Origin: Marinobacter halotolerans
GTDB taxonomy: Bacteria; Pseudomonadota; Gammaproteobacteria; Pseudomonadales; Oleiphilaceae
Assembly: GCF_008795985.1 (NCBI RefSeq)
Contig: NZ_VMHP01000001.1
Coordinates: 1,426,001-1,490,000 of the forward strand
Reading direction: 5' to 3'
DNA length: 64,000 bases
The notes beneath the pieces are model-generated. The model made no database searches. It was not told the DNA's origin and worked only from the letters and a program-made list of their open reading frames with translations. Shown here piece by piece: positions 11,878 through 21,052 of this stretch; within the stretch, counting starts at the first letter, position 1, and each line of letters begins with the position of its first letter. The position numbers were made by a program, and so were the translations under genes.

Positions 11878-13020
11878 TCAACCCCGAGACTGTGTTCCCC
11901 CTGAAAAGAAGCGTTCAATCTGCTTGGCCTGGCTCTGGCCATCCCGGTAGCCCAGACTGATCAGATCCTTGCAGAAACGCGGGTCGAACAGCAAAAAGCT
12001 GGCAAGACTGGCGTTACCATCCGCTCCAGTATCCGATGCCCCTGCCAAACGGCGCAGTATCAGCGGTAAACCATCAAGATACTTTGCAGCAATCTCGTCA
12101 ATCGGTTCAGACGGGGATATTTCCAGAATATCCACCGGGCTCAGATCCAGGCCAGCCTCTTTCAATTTCTTCTGGGGGATCAGCTCCAGCAACTGGTTGA
12201 TCATCCGGGAGCGCTCAATATCGTAATCCAGCGTATCCAGAAAGATCCCGTTAAAAACGTGTCCCAGAACCTGGGTCATTGTGGGCATACCGGGTTTTTC
12301 CGGCCGCTTGACCGTGCTCATCTGGTTGGCACTGACACCCACCACCATCACCTTGCGTGCGCCCAGACGCAGGGCCGGGCTGACGTGGGCCATCTGGCGG
12401 GTTGCGCCATCGCCGAAGTATTCACGATTGATAGGTACCGGCGGGAAAAGCGTGGGTATGGCTGACGAGGCCATGATGTGATCCAGCCCCAGCTCGGTTC
12501 TTGTACCGGCACGCTGCCCTACGGACCAGCCCTCCAGCCCATCGATACCCTCGAAGAAACAGACGTTCTGACCCGTGTTATAGCCACAGGCATTCAGCCC
12601 CACCGCATCGATATGACCTTCGCGGATAGTCTGGTGGATGTTCTCCAGATTGATTTCCCGCTTCAGCATCTTCCGCAACGGCGCATTATCCAGAAGTGAT
12701 ATCGGGCCGCTCTCGATCGGGCTGCTGATGAACTTGCGGGCTACGGAACTCAGGCTGCGCATCAGGCTGAACGATCCGGCACGGTAGACCCGATCCATGG
12801 TCAGCTCCGACCACACTTTCTCCAGGTGATCAATATTGTGACGGAACAGACCGCGGCTGCCGGCAAGCGCCATAGCGTTAATGGCGCCGGCAGAGGTGCC
12901 GATGATGACGTTGAAAGGGTAATGCCAGTCCGGATACATATCAGCGACGGCGCGCAGCACGCCTACCTGATAGGCCGCACGCGCGCCGCCGCCAGTCAGA
13001 ATGACACCGGTTCTGGTCAT
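11878..13020 (-). CDS. Patatin-like phospholipase
   Basis: A serine lipid acyl hydrolase of 380 residues. The oxyanion-hole motif GGGARAAYQVG lies at residues 10-20, the nucleophile in GTSAG is S43, and the aspartate of the Ser-Asp dyad is in FGDGATRQ (about residue 208). No signal peptide is seen, so it is likely cytoplasmic or peripheral on the membrane. Its start overlaps the stop of the upstream gene by four bases (ATGA), implying coupled translation with that membrane protein. Confidence 0.9.
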   Translation of the reverse strand: MTRTGVILTGGGARAAYQVGVLRAVADMYPDWHYPFNVIIGTSAGAINAMALAGSRGLFRHNIDHLEKVWSELTMDRVYRAGSFSLMRSLSSVARKFISSPIESGPISLLDNAPLRKMLKREINLENIHQTIREGHIDAVGLNACGYNTGQNVCFFEGIDGLEGWSVGQRAGTRTELGLDHIMASSAIPTLFPPVPINREYFGDGATRQMAHVSPALRLGARKVMVVGVSANQMSTVKRPEKPGMPTMTQVLGHVFNGIFLDTLDYDIERSRMINQLLELIPQKKLKEAGLDLSPVDILEISPSEPIDEIAAKYLDGLPLILRRLAGASDTGADGNASLASFLLFDPRFCKDLISLGYRDGQSQAKQIERFFSGGTQSRG

Positions 13021-13559
13021 GCCGGCTTGATCTTCTGCTTGCGCCTGCTGGCAAAGGGATTGTTGATGCTGGAGTCCTTGCCCTGCAGCTCCGCTTCCGG
13101 ATGGTTCTTGGTCATCAGTTCCTTGACCTTGGCGATATGCTGTTTCGGGGTATCCACCATAATCAGATACTTGCCCGCTTCGATGTCCTGGTGGAACGGC
13201 TGTATACGGTAGTTTTCAGTCTGGATACCACCGAATCCGCCCACCCAGGCGCCGGCGGCGACCACGAAGATAAACAGGGCAATCCAGGCGGCAGCCGGCA
13301 TATTCACAAATTCCAGCAACGCCAGGGGCACAATAAATGCCAGCGCCAGTACAAACCCGGCAATCGCGCCGCGCTCTACAAAGCGGGGCAGATCGGTTCT
13401 GTCCAGAACAGAAGCCGTGTGCAACTGGTGGGTGTACAACCCGGCCTCATCCTTACTGACGATGTGGAAACGCCAGTCAGTTACACCGTTCTGATGAAGG
13501 TCGTCGGAGATTTCCTTAGCACTGTCAATTGAAGAAACCAGATAGAATAAACGTACCAT
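13017..13559 (-). CDS. Membrane protein with cytoplasmic alpha/beta N-terminus
   Basis: 180 residues, no family recognised with certainty. The first 60 residues look like a small soluble alpha/beta domain, followed by two membrane helices (about 63-85 and 90-112) and a basic tail ending in RRKQKIKPA. The layout resembles small stress or magnesium-transport-associated membrane proteins, but this is only a shape comparison. It is the first gene of a pair with the patatin phospholipase, sharing an ATGA overlap. Confidence 0.75.
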   Translation of the reverse strand: MVRLFYLVSSIDSAKEISDDLHQNGVTDWRFHIVSKDEAGLYTHQLHTASVLDRTDLPRFVERGAIAGFVLALAFIVPLALLEFVNMPAAAWIALFIFVVAAGAWVGGFGGIQTENYRIQPFHQDIEAGKYLIMVDTPKQHIAKVKELMTKNHPEAELQGKDSSINNPFASRRKQKIKPA

Positions 13560-13670
13560 GGCGACTCTCCTTTTTAGCCAGCAAATAAGAGATCCTACTC
13601 CTGTAATCTAGCTCAAGATCACCGGTTTTACTTACTCTATCTCCACCTTCAACCCAGTCGGGGCGGTTCT

Positions 13671-14297
13671 TCAACCCCCCAGGTTACGCAACAGCATGAT
13701 CGGACCTGTGAGTGAAACGCCCCAGGCAATCAGTGCGAGAAGGCCGTCTCTGGAAATCATTGCCATTCCAAACGCCACCAGGGCCAGGCCGGCGATGCTG
13801 GAACTGAACGGAACCACCTCCGTGGCGGGCATAACGACGGAAATCACCATGCAAGCCAGAGCCATGGCATATAATCCGGGGCCTTTAACCAGCAACGTGA
13901 ACCTGGCACGGGTCATGCGATCAATGTTTCTGGCAAAGGGACGCAGCCACTTCAGACCCTTGAGCAGTCGTTGACGGGGTATTTTTCGCCTGACAATCAG
14001 CTTCGGCAGCCAGAAATGTTTCAATCCTAGCAGCACCTGCCCGAGGGTGAGCAGAGTCAGCATCCCCATAAGCGTCGGAATCCCGGGCACGCCACTGAGT
14101 GGCGTGACCAGAATGATACCCGCCAGAAGCACCATGGGACCAAAGGTTCTCCGCCCCACGGAATCCATCATCTCCCCGATGGACACAAAATCGCGGCCCT
14201 GGGCGCCGGATTTGATCCGGTCCAGCAGTTGCTCCATATTTGCCGGATCCTGATGCCGATCTGTCGATTCCTGATTGGGGATAGCCGGCACCCTCAC
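13671..14297 (-). CDS. ExoD-family exopolysaccharide synthesis protein
   Basis: 208 residues with several hydrophobic helices and the family-like segments GQVLLGLKHFWLPK and RRKIPRQRLLKGLKWLRPFAR. Members are inner-membrane proteins linked to exopolysaccharide production and alkali tolerance in rhizobia; the biochemical role is unknown. The GTG start at 14297 overlaps the stop of the upstream lipoprotein gene (GTGA). An internal ATG at 14237 is an alternative start that would remove 20 weakly conserved residues. Confidence 0.8.
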   Translation of the reverse strand: MRVPAIPNQESTDRHQDPANMEQLLDRIKSGAQGRDFVSIGEMMDSVGRRTFGPMVLLAGIILVTPLSGVPGIPTLMGMLTLLTLGQVLLGLKHFWLPKLIVRRKIPRQRLLKGLKWLRPFARNIDRMTRARFTLLVKGPGLYAMALACMVISVVMPATEVVPFSSSIAGLALVAFGMAMISRDGLLALIAWGVSLTGPIMLLRNLGG

Positions 14298-14605
14298 TCG
14301 GTGGTGTTGTAGACGTAGGAGGAGACGGTGCCGTCTTCGTTAAAACGAACCACCAGATCCGTCGTTTCCGCGTCTCCGAAAGCAGACCAGCGATACTTGC
14401 CGTAGGTCCAGGTGCGCTTGCCATCTTCAATGCCGGTGCGCCAGGGGTCACCGAACATCGCCTGAATCTCGGTTCGGGTGGTCTCGCCAATCGTGATTTC
14501 GTCCACCTTGTGTGTCGCGAAATCCTTGCCAACGGTCGCGCAACCCGCGCCCAACACCAGTACAAAAGCCACCATAAGTGCCCGAATAGATTGAATCCGC
14601 GTCAT
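14294..14605 (-). CDS. SmpA/OmlA (BamE)-like small lipoprotein
   Basis: 103 residues from the ATG at 14605, which has AAGGAG eight bases upstream. An N-terminal signal ends in LGAGC, a lipoprotein box. The rest matches the small BamE/SmpA fold: TIGETTRTEIQAMFGDPW is the typical first helix and GDP turn, and TYGKYRW with VVRFNEDGTVSSYVY form the strands. It is probably a periplasm-facing lipoprotein. It is not the essential bamE, which is usually shorter and found near fur. Translationally coupled to exoD. Confidence 0.82.
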   Translation of the reverse strand: MTRIQSIRALMVAFVLVLGAGCATVGKDFATHKVDEITIGETTRTEIQAMFGDPWRTGIEDGKRTWTYGKYRWSAFGDAETTDLVVRFNEDGTVSSYVYNTTE

Positions 14606-14704
14606 GCCATGCTCCTTGGAACGGTCAGTGTGTACTGGCAGCATAACGCATATGCCAGGTTCAATGGCTTACCCTCAGATTACGGAACCATTAATCCATG
14701 GAAC

Positions 14705-14732
14705 AAAAAAAACCCCGGCCTCGGCCGGGGTT
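14705..14732 (-). terminator. Rho-independent terminator of the flavin oxidoreductase gene
   Basis: On the minus strand a 10-base-pair stem (AACCCCGGCC and its complement, TC loop) is followed by a run of T (the A run at 14705-14712 on the plus strand). It lies 40 bases after the stop of the oxidoreductase gene. Confidence 0.9.
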
Positions 14733-14771
14733 GAAAGCTTGCACTTCAAGGAAGGGATTGCGTGCAAATCA

Positions 14772-15884
14772 TCAATAGAGTTTGGTCAGCGACTTTTTGG
14801 CGAAGGCCTCGACATCGTCGATCCGACCCTCCTTCACCTTGATCAGCCACTCCGGATCCTGCAGCAGGGCGCGACCCACGGCGATCAGCTCGAATTCATG
14901 GTTGGCCATGCGCTCCACTAGCTCATCGATGCCGGACTGTTCCACCGCTTCTTTCTTGCTGGCGAAGGTGCCGCTGATGAAGTCTTCGGTCAGACCGACA
15001 CTGCCCACGGACATGGTGGGCTTGCCCGAAAGCTTCTGGGTCCAACCGGCCAGGTTGAGGTTCGAGCCCTCGAATTCAGGCTCCCAGAATCGACGGGTCG
15101 AGGCGTGGAAAATATCCACACCGGCGTTCACCAGAGGCTTGAGGAACTGCTCGAGCTCTTCCGGGCTGTTCACCAGCTTTGCCTCATAGTCCTGCTGCTT
15201 CCACTGGGAAAATCTCAGCATGATGGGGAAATCCGGTCCCACACGCCCGCGCACGGCCTCTACGATTTCCACCACAAAGCGCAGACGGTTCTCCAGGCTG
15301 CCGCCGTACTCATCGTCACGCTGGTTGGTGCCTTCCCACAGGAACTGGTCCAGCAGGTAACCGTGGGCACCGTGAATCTCAACGCCGTCAAAACCCAGCG
15401 CTTTGGCATCCTGAGCGCCGTCCGCGAAAGCCTGGATCACGTCATCAATGTCTTCCTTGCTCATGGCCTTGCCATTGGGCTTTCCGGGCGCAAACAGGCC
15501 GGACGGACTGTAGCCGGGAACGCTGCTGTTGGGCTCTGTGCCCCCCTTGCGAACAGCACCCACGTGCCAGAGCTGCGGGAAGATGGCACCGCCAGCTTCG
15601 TGGACTGCATCGACCACTTCCTTCCAGCCTGCAAGAGCTTCATCACCATGGAAAAACGGCACATTGGGGTAGCCGTTCGCGGCTTCGTGGTTAACGGTCG
15701 TTCCCTCGGAGATCAGCAACCCGACGCCACCTTCAGCGCGGCGGCGATAGTAGTCCACGACCTGCTGGCTTGGCACGTGGCCCGGCGAGAAATTACGGGT
15801 CATAGGCGCCATCGCCACGCGATTTCGCAACGTCAGGTTATGGATTTCGAAACGCTCGAATACGGGGCCGAGGTTCATGCTCAT
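14772..15884 (-). CDS. Old Yellow Enzyme family NADH:flavin oxidoreductase
   Basis: An FMN-dependent ene-reductase that reduces electrophilic alkenes or nitro compounds. The TIM-barrel signatures are visible: NRVAMAPMTRNF at the first strand, GFDGVEIHGAHGYLLDQFL in the centre, the NQRDDEYGGSLENRLRF loop, and VGRALLQDPEW near the end. ATG at 15884 is chosen; the longer frame would run into the repeats at 15892-15957. It is divergent from an HxlR regulator with three direct repeats in the shared promoter region, suggesting induction by a reactive electrophile. Confidence 0.92.
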   Translation of the reverse strand: MSMNLGPVFERFEIHNLTLRNRVAMAPMTRNFSPGHVPSQQVVDYYRRRAEGGVGLLISEGTTVNHEAANGYPNVPFFHGDEALAGWKEVVDAVHEAGGAIFPQLWHVGAVRKGGTEPNSSVPGYSPSGLFAPGKPNGKAMSKEDIDDVIQAFADGAQDAKALGFDGVEIHGAHGYLLDQFLWEGTNQRDDEYGGSLENRLRFVVEIVEAVRGRVGPDFPIMLRFSQWKQQDYEAKLVNSPEELEQFLKPLVNAGVDIFHASTRRFWEPEFEGSNLNLAGWTQKLSGKPTMSVGSVGLTEDFISGTFASKKEAVEQSGIDELVERMANHEFELIAVGRALLQDPEWLIKVKEGRIDDVEAFAKKSLTKLY

Positions 15885-15891
15885 AATAGAT

Positions 15892-15957
15892 CGCAACCTT
15901 ATCAATTTGGTCTCTTTACGCAACTCTATTGAATCTGGTTTTAAAACGCAACCCTAT
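15892..15957. promoter_or_regulatory. Three phased direct repeats, probable HxlR operator
   Basis: CGCAACCTTAT (15892), CGCAACTCTAT (15919) and CGCAACCCTAT (15947) are spaced 27 and 28 bases apart, in the 89-base region between the divergent oxidoreductase and regulator genes. The repeats share CGCAAC-YYTAT. The position points to binding by the adjacent HxlR protein; the binding itself is inferred. Confidence 0.7.
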
Positions 15958-15973
15958 TCGCTACACTCTTTCC

Positions 15974-16450
15974 ATGGCTAGAAAACGATTTGACGATTCA
16001 AACTGCTCCGTCGCCCGTGCACTCAACGAAGTGGGCGACTGGTGGTCGCTCCTGGTGGTGCTGCACGCAATGTATGGCACCCGACGCTTCGTGGACTTTC
16101 AGAAAGAGCTGGGCATCGCCCGCAACATCTTGTGCGACAGGCTCGCACGGCTGGTGGACAATCAGGTTCTGAAAAAGGTTGAGGTGGGCGAACACGGCTC
16201 CCGCTTCGAGTACCGGTTGACCGAAAAGGGACGGGATCTGTTCCCGATCGTGGTGGCACTGCGGCAGTGGGGCGACAAATGGAACCCGGCGCCGGAGCAA
16301 ACGCCTCTGGATCTGCGGGACCGGGAAACCGGGGAACCGATTCAGCCAATCACCGTGCAAAGCTCTGACGGACGCCCTCTGTCTGTAAGAGACGTACTGG
16401 TGAGGGAATCGGTACCGGCAATCGGAACAGCCAACAAAAAAGCGGTGTAA
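15974..16450 (+). CDS. HxlR-family transcriptional regulator
   Basis: 158 residues from the ATG at 15974. The N-terminal motif FDDSNCSVARALNEVGDWWS contains the conserved cysteine that many HxlR/YodB-type sensors use to detect quinones or aldehydes. The winged helix follows (RRFVDFQKELGIARNILCDRLARL). About 50 extra C-terminal residues follow the usual domain. Divergent orientation to the Old Yellow Enzyme gene, with repeats between, makes autoregulation and control of that enzyme likely. A stronger upstream start is unlikely because it would place the operator inside the gene. Confidence 0.9.
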   Translation: MARKRFDDSNCSVARALNEVGDWWSLLVVLHAMYGTRRFVDFQKELGIARNILCDRLARLVDNQVLKKVEVGEHGSRFEYRLTEKGRDLFPIVVALRQWGDKWNPAPEQTPLDLRDRETGEPIQPITVQSSDGRPLSVRDVLVRESVPAIGTANKKAV

Positions 16451-16463
16451 ACACCGCTTTTTT
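16436..16463. terminator. Bidirectional rho-independent terminator
   Basis: A near-perfect palindrome, AAAAAAGCGGTGT with its complement and an AA loop, overlapping the stop codon of the HxlR gene. A and T runs flank both sides, so it can end both the regulator transcript and the convergent rhlE transcript. Confidence 0.9.
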
Positions 16464-16479
16464 GTTATTGGGTTTCAGG

Positions 16480-17781
16480 TTATCCCTGACGCTGGGCCTG
16501 TCCCGCACCGGCTGATCGACCGCCACGGCGTCCACCCGGTCCAGCATTCTGACCAGTCGGACGACCCTGCCCACCCGGGCGACCACCGTTTCCATTGCGA
16601 TTCCGTGCCCGACTCGGGTCGGCTTTTGCTTTGGGCTTCAGCGGCAGGTTATTCTTCGGCTCAAAGCCTTCGATCTCTTTACGCGGCAGCTGCTTCTTGA
16701 TCAGCTTCTCGATACCCGCCAGCATCTTGCCTTCATCGGCACTGACCAGTGACAGCGCATGGCCGCTTTCCCCGGCACGGCCGGTACGGCCGATACGGTG
16801 CACGTAATCTTCCGGCACGTTAGGCAGCTCAAAGTTCACTACCTGCGGCAGCTGTTTGATATCCAGACCGCGGGCCGCAATGTCGGTCGCCACCAGTACA
16901 CGAATATCACCCTGCTTGAATTCTGCCAGCGCCCGGGTACGGGCACCCTGGGATTTGTTGCCGTGAATGGCGGCGGCGGTGATACCGTCACGCTCCAGCT
17001 TCTGGGTCAGACGATTGGCGCCGTGTTTGGTGCGGGTAAACACCAATACCTGCTCCCAACCGTTGTCCCGCACCAGCTTGCTCAACAATGCTGTTTTCTG
17101 GCTCTGATCCACCGGATAGACCGACTGCACGATAGACTCTGCAGAGGTATTCCTGGCGGCCACTTCCACCTGAACCGGATCATTCAGCAGGCCCGTGGCC
17201 AGCTTGCGGATCTCGGGTGAGAAGGTGGCGGAAAACATCAGGTTCTGACGCTTGGCTGGCAGCATAGCCAGAATCTTGCGGATGTCGCGGATAAAGCCCA
17301 TGTCGAGCATGCGGTCGGCTTCATCCAGCACCAGCACTTCCACTTCATCAAAGCGCACGGCGTTCTGCTGGTAAAGATCCATCAGCCGGCCGGGGGTTGC
17401 CACCAGCACGTCCAGACCCTTGCGCAGCTTCATCATCTGCGGATTGATTTTCACACCGCCGAATACCACGGCAGATTTGGTCGGCATGTAGCGGCTATAC
17501 AGGGCAACACTGTCGTGTACCTGCGCAGCCAGCTCGCGTGTTGGGGTCAGAATAAGCGCCCGTGGGCCCTTGCCCTCGCGAGGTTTGGCAGACAAACGCT
17601 GCAGCAGTGGCAGCGTGAAACCGGCGGTTTTGCCGGTACCGGTCTGGGCCGCGGCCATCACATCCCTGCCGGACAGCACAGCAGGAATAGCCTGGGCCTG
17701 AATGGCAGATGGGGTTTCATAACCCTGATCGGTAGTGGCACGCACCAGTTGCTCGGACAGGCCGAGTGAAGAAAAACTCAT
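16480..17781 (-). CDS. rhlE: DEAD-box RNA helicase RhlE-like
   Basis: 433 residues. All core helicase motifs are visible: the Q-motif region near [22 protein letters not shown] (Walker A), [16 protein letters not shown] (DEAD), FSATF, and [10 protein letters not shown] (motif VI). The C-terminus after about residue 370 is a basic, Gly/Arg/Asn/Pro-rich tail that should bind RNA. It acts in RNA structure remodelling, ribosome assembly or turnover. Single gene, convergent with the HxlR gene. Confidence 0.93.
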   Translation of the reverse strand: MSFSSLGLSEQLVRATTDQGYETPSAIQAQAIPAVLSGRDVMAAAQTGTGKTAGFTLPLLQRLSAKPREGKGPRALILTPTRELAAQVHDSVALYSRYMPTKSAVVFGGVKINPQMMKLRKGLDVLVATPGRLMDLYQQNAVRFDEVEVLVLDEADRMLDMGFIRDIRKILAMLPAKRQNLMFSATFSPEIRKLATGLLNDPVQVEVAARNTSAESIVQSVYPVDQSQKTALLSKLVRDNGWEQVLVFTRTKHGANRLTQKLERDGITAAAIHGNKSQGARTRALAEFKQGDIRVLVATDIAARGLDIKQLPQVVNFELPNVPEDYVHRIGRTGRAGESGHALSLVSADEGKMLAGIEKLIKKQLPRKEIEGFEPKNNLPLKPKAKADPSRARNRNGNGGRPGGQGRPTGQNAGPGGRRGGRSAGAGQAQRQG

Positions 17782-18012
17782 ATAGGATCAACTCTTGATA
17801 ATTCAGCCCCCGGACTTTTACAGGCAGGAGCAGAAACCATGATTCAGTCATGGAAAAAAGACGACTACAGTCACGCGCCAAAAATGGGGTGACGTCCTCT
17901 GACAGGTCGTATGGAGGTTCGCACAGGCTAAAAGCCAAAAACTGCGGGAATCCCTAGAGGCAGGATGATGAGCACCCTAACAGAGTGCCCAGACAATAGC
18001 TATAGACAGTTT

Positions 18013-18468
18013 CTACCGGGTCGCGGCAGTGGCAAAGTTATCAAGCGCGCCGGCGATTTTTCCCAGCACCGCATCACAGCCTTCAATACCGTGGCGCTGC
18101 TTCAAGTACATGGGGTCGTTATACCCCAACCAGACCTGGCCGGACTCGTCTTCCCAGATCAGCGCTTTCTGAGGGAGATCAATGGCGACGCTCTGGGCAC
18201 ATTGCATTAGCGGCGTACCTACTTTCGGATTCCCGAAGATCACCAGTTCCGTGGCCCGCAGCTCAAGGTCCACCGAGGCCGCACCGGCGGTGTGGTTGAT
18301 GCGATTCATGACCGTCATGCCCTTGTCCTTGAGTAACGTAGTCAGTTTGTCAGCCGTGGCAGCTACGCTGTGGCTGCTTTTAAGCGCAATAACACCCTCG
18401 GCGCCGAAAACAGAGAGCGGCATGAGCAGACTGACCACCCAAAGCAGATGCTTGAAACGAACGTTCAT
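18013..18468 (-). CDS. DUF302 family periplasmic protein
   Basis: 151 residues from the ATG at 18468, with AAGGAG upstream. A signal peptide (about residues 1-22, ending FGAEG) is followed by one DUF302 domain, recognisable by the HSVAATADKLTTLLKDKGM helix, VIFGNPKVGTPLM and LPQKALIWEDESG. Such domains occur in small exported proteins of unknown function. Monocistronic; the 231 bases between rhlE and this gene show no gene. Confidence 0.88.
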   Translation of the reverse strand: MNVRFKHLLWVVSLLMPLSVFGAEGVIALKSSHSVAATADKLTTLLKDKGMTVMNRINHTAGAASVDLELRATELVIFGNPKVGTPLMQCAQSVAIDLPQKALIWEDESGQVWLGYNDPMYLKQRHGIEGCDAVLGKIAGALDNFATAATR

Positions 18469-18608
18469 AAACGAGCTCCTTCGGCAGTGCGTGTGGTCAG
18501 CATAGGCCACACTATTGGCATCTGCGCGCTGTATCCTCCCGAAAGTGGTACAGTTTGATTACACATTCGTAAGGATAGGCACAAAACGTCCAAAAACGAG
18601 GTCCATAC

Positions 18609-19982
18609 ATGACTCACGTCCACAAACGGGGCATGGCCCTGATCCTATTCCCGCTTGCACTGACAATCACCGCCTGCAGCCAGCCCTCCGCTGAACAGGC
18701 CAGCGCCGAAATCGGCAGCCCCGAAGAGACCGGCGTATTACAGGTGGCCACCCGAAACGGCTCCACCACCTATTATGTGGATCGTCACGAGAACCCCATC
18801 GGGCCGGAGTACAGCTTGGTCAGCAAGTTCGCTGAAAGCAAAGGGTGGACCGTGGAATGGACCATGTATGAGTCTACCGCCCAGGTTCTGGCTGCGCTGG
18901 AGTCCGGGAATACACACCTGGCCGCAGCCGGGCTGACTCACCTGCCCTCGCGCACCGAACGCTTCACCCGGGGTCCTGCCCACACGGAAATCACCGAGCA
19001 ACTGGTATGCCACCGGGAACAGCGACCGATGCCGCGCCTGCCGGAAGAAATGGCCGGAGTCGAGATCAGGGTAACGGCGGCATCCAGCTATGTGGAAACC
19101 CTGAACAAACTGGCGGGCCAGCACGAGGGCATTGCTTTCACAGAGGATGATGAATTAACCACTGAAATCCTCCTTTCGGAAGTGGCCGAGCAGGATCTGG
19201 ACTGCACCGTCGCCGACTCCAACATTGTCCAGGTCATGCGCCGTCACTTCCCGCATCTCGAAGTGGCCATGAATCTCTCCTCCGGCAAGAATCTGGGCTG
19301 GTATGCGCCAAAGGCCTTTGAGGGCATCGCCGATACGGCTCACGAATGGATGAACAGCAGCGCCGGCGATGAAGCGATTGGCGATATGGAAACCCGGTAT
19401 TACAGCTACATCGGTGAATTTGACTTCGTCGATCTTCGAGCTTTGAACCGTCGCATTGAAGACCGTCTGCCCGATTACAAAAGTGAGTTCGAGGCTGCCG
19501 AGGAAAAAACCGGCATGCCCGCCGATCTTCTGGCCGCTTTGTCGTATCAGGAATCCCATTGGGACCCGGCCGCGGTCTCCCCCACTGGCGTTAGAGGCAT
19601 CATGATGCTGACTGGCAACACCGCCGAGTCACTGGGCGTTACTGACCGACTGGACCCGGTTGCAGCCATCGACGGCGGCGCCCGATACCTGGCCGATCGC
19701 CATCGCCGCCTCCCGGACACCATTCCGGAACCGGACCGCACCTTCCTGGCACTGGCCAGTTACAACATTGGCCGCGGGCACCTGTTGGACGCCCGCCAGC
19801 TGGCGAGAGACCTGGGCAAAAACCCGGATTCCTGGGAAGACATGGCCGAAGTGCTGCCCCTGAAAGCGGACAAGCGCTACTACCCCAGCACCCGTTACGG
19901 CTATGCCCGTGGCTACGAGCCGGTCCACTATGTGCAGCGTATCCGCAATTATCGTGATGTTATTCAGGGAGCGTTTGAATGA
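18609..19982 (+). CDS. mltF: Membrane-bound lytic transglycosylase F-like
   Basis: A 457-residue lipoprotein (lipobox ITAC, cysteine at residue 23). Residues about 45-275 form a family-3 solute-binding-protein domain and residues about 295-440 an SLT transglycosylase domain. The catalytic glutamate is E315 in LSYQESHWDP, followed by PTGVRGIMMLT. This is the MltF architecture, which cuts murein to anhydro products. It is shorter than the E. coli protein by some 60 residues. Its stop overlaps the ATG of the next gene by four bases (ATGA), so the two are translated together. Confidence 0.88.
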   Translation: MTHVHKRGMALILFPLALTITACSQPSAEQASAEIGSPEETGVLQVATRNGSTTYYVDRHENPIGPEYSLVSKFAESKGWTVEWTMYESTAQVLAALESGNTHLAAAGLTHLPSRTERFTRGPAHTEITEQLVCHREQRPMPRLPEEMAGVEIRVTAASSYVETLNKLAGQHEGIAFTEDDELTTEILLSEVAEQDLDCTVADSNIVQVMRRHFPHLEVAMNLSSGKNLGWYAPKAFEGIADTAHEWMNSSAGDEAIGDMETRYYSYIGEFDFVDLRALNRRIEDRLPDYKSEFEAAEEKTGMPADLLAALSYQESHWDPAAVSPTGVRGIMMLTGNTAESLGVTDRLDPVAAIDGGARYLADRHRRLPDTIPEPDRTFLALASYNIGRGHLLDARQLARDLGKNPDSWEDMAEVLPLKADKRYYPSTRYGYARGYEPVHYVQRIRNYRDVIQGAFE

Positions 19983-21052
19983 GTCGATCACTGCGGCTGC
20001 TGGCCTCCCTGATTCTCTTTCTGCCCGCCTTTGTAGCGGCGCAATCGACTTCCGATCCGATCCGCGTTGGCATCACCGAGGTGCCTCCGTTCATCATGCA
20101 GTCGAACAGTGGCGATTGGGAGGGCATCAGCGTCGACCTATGGCGTCAGGTGGCCGAGAACACAGGGCGGGAATACGAGTGGGTGCCGCTGCCCTTCAGT
20201 GATCTGCTGGCACAGGTCCGCGCTGGCGAGATCGACGTCGCCGTGGGCGCGCTGACCATGACGGCCGAGCGGGAAGCCGCCTTTGATTTCACCCATCCGT
20301 TCTACCAGACGGGGTTATCCATTGCGGTTCCCCCGGCATCGGAACAGGGCCTGATGTCCAGTCTGCTAAGCCTGCTGAGCTGGGAATTCCTGAGCGTGGT
20401 GTTATCCCTGGCCGCCCTGCTACTGGGCGTCGGCTTTGTGCTGTGGCTGTTCGAACGCAGGCAGAACCCCGAGCAGTTTGGCGGCACCGCGCCACAGGGT
20501 ATCGGTTCCGGGTTCTGGTGGGCGGCGGTCACCATGACCACCGTGGGCTATGGCGACAAAGCGCCCATTTCCCTGACCGGCAGGATTGTGGCGCTGGTCT
20601 GGATGTTTGCCGGATTGATTATGGTGGCCAGCTTCACGGCAGCTATCACCTCCTCCCTGACGGTCAACAACCTGCGTACGCAGATCCAGGGACCGGACGA
20701 TCTGATCCGAGCCAATGTCGCGACCGTCAGTAATACTGCCAGCGAGCAGTATCTGCAGGAACAGCGTATTCGCCATCAACAGTACCCGGATCTGACATCG
20801 GCCATGGAGTCAGTGGCAAACGGCGAGACAGACGCCGTTGTCTACGATCGGCCGCTGCTGCAGTACCGCAACCTGCAAATGGGCGCCAACCGTCTGACCC
20901 TGCTTCCTGGCATATTCCAGAAACAACTCTATGCCCTGGCCTTACCGGCAGGCAGCCCATTGCGGGAACCGGTCTCTGAGCAGATTCTGAACGTGACGGA
21001 AACCGATGCCTGGCAGGACACCGTCATGAAATATCTGGGCCAGGATCAGTAG
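19979..21052 (+). CDS. Prokaryotic glutamate-receptor-like potassium channel
   Basis: 357 residues: a signal peptide (1-21), the first half of a solute-binding domain (about 25-120), a membrane helix (about 135-158), a pore loop with the potassium selectivity sequence TVGYGD (188-193), another helix (about 203-228), then the second half of the binding domain. This is the GluR0-type layout, in which a periplasmic ligand domain is split by a two-helix pore. The ligand is probably an amino acid but cannot be read off. The coupling to mltF, which also has a family-3 binding domain, is unusual. Confidence 0.88.
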   Translation: MSRSLRLLASLILFLPAFVAAQSTSDPIRVGITEVPPFIMQSNSGDWEGISVDLWRQVAENTGREYEWVPLPFSDLLAQVRAGEIDVAVGALTMTAEREAAFDFTHPFYQTGLSIAVPPASEQGLMSSLLSLLSWEFLSVVLSLAALLLGVGFVLWLFERRQNPEQFGGTAPQGIGSGFWWAAVTMTTVGYGDKAPISLTGRIVALVWMFAGLIMVASFTAAITSSLTVNNLRTQIQGPDDLIRANVATVSNTASEQYLQEQRIRHQQYPDLTSAMESVANGETDAVVYDRPLLQYRNLQMGANRLTLLPGIFQKQLYALALPAGSPLREPVSEQILNVTETDAWQDTVMKYLGQDQ

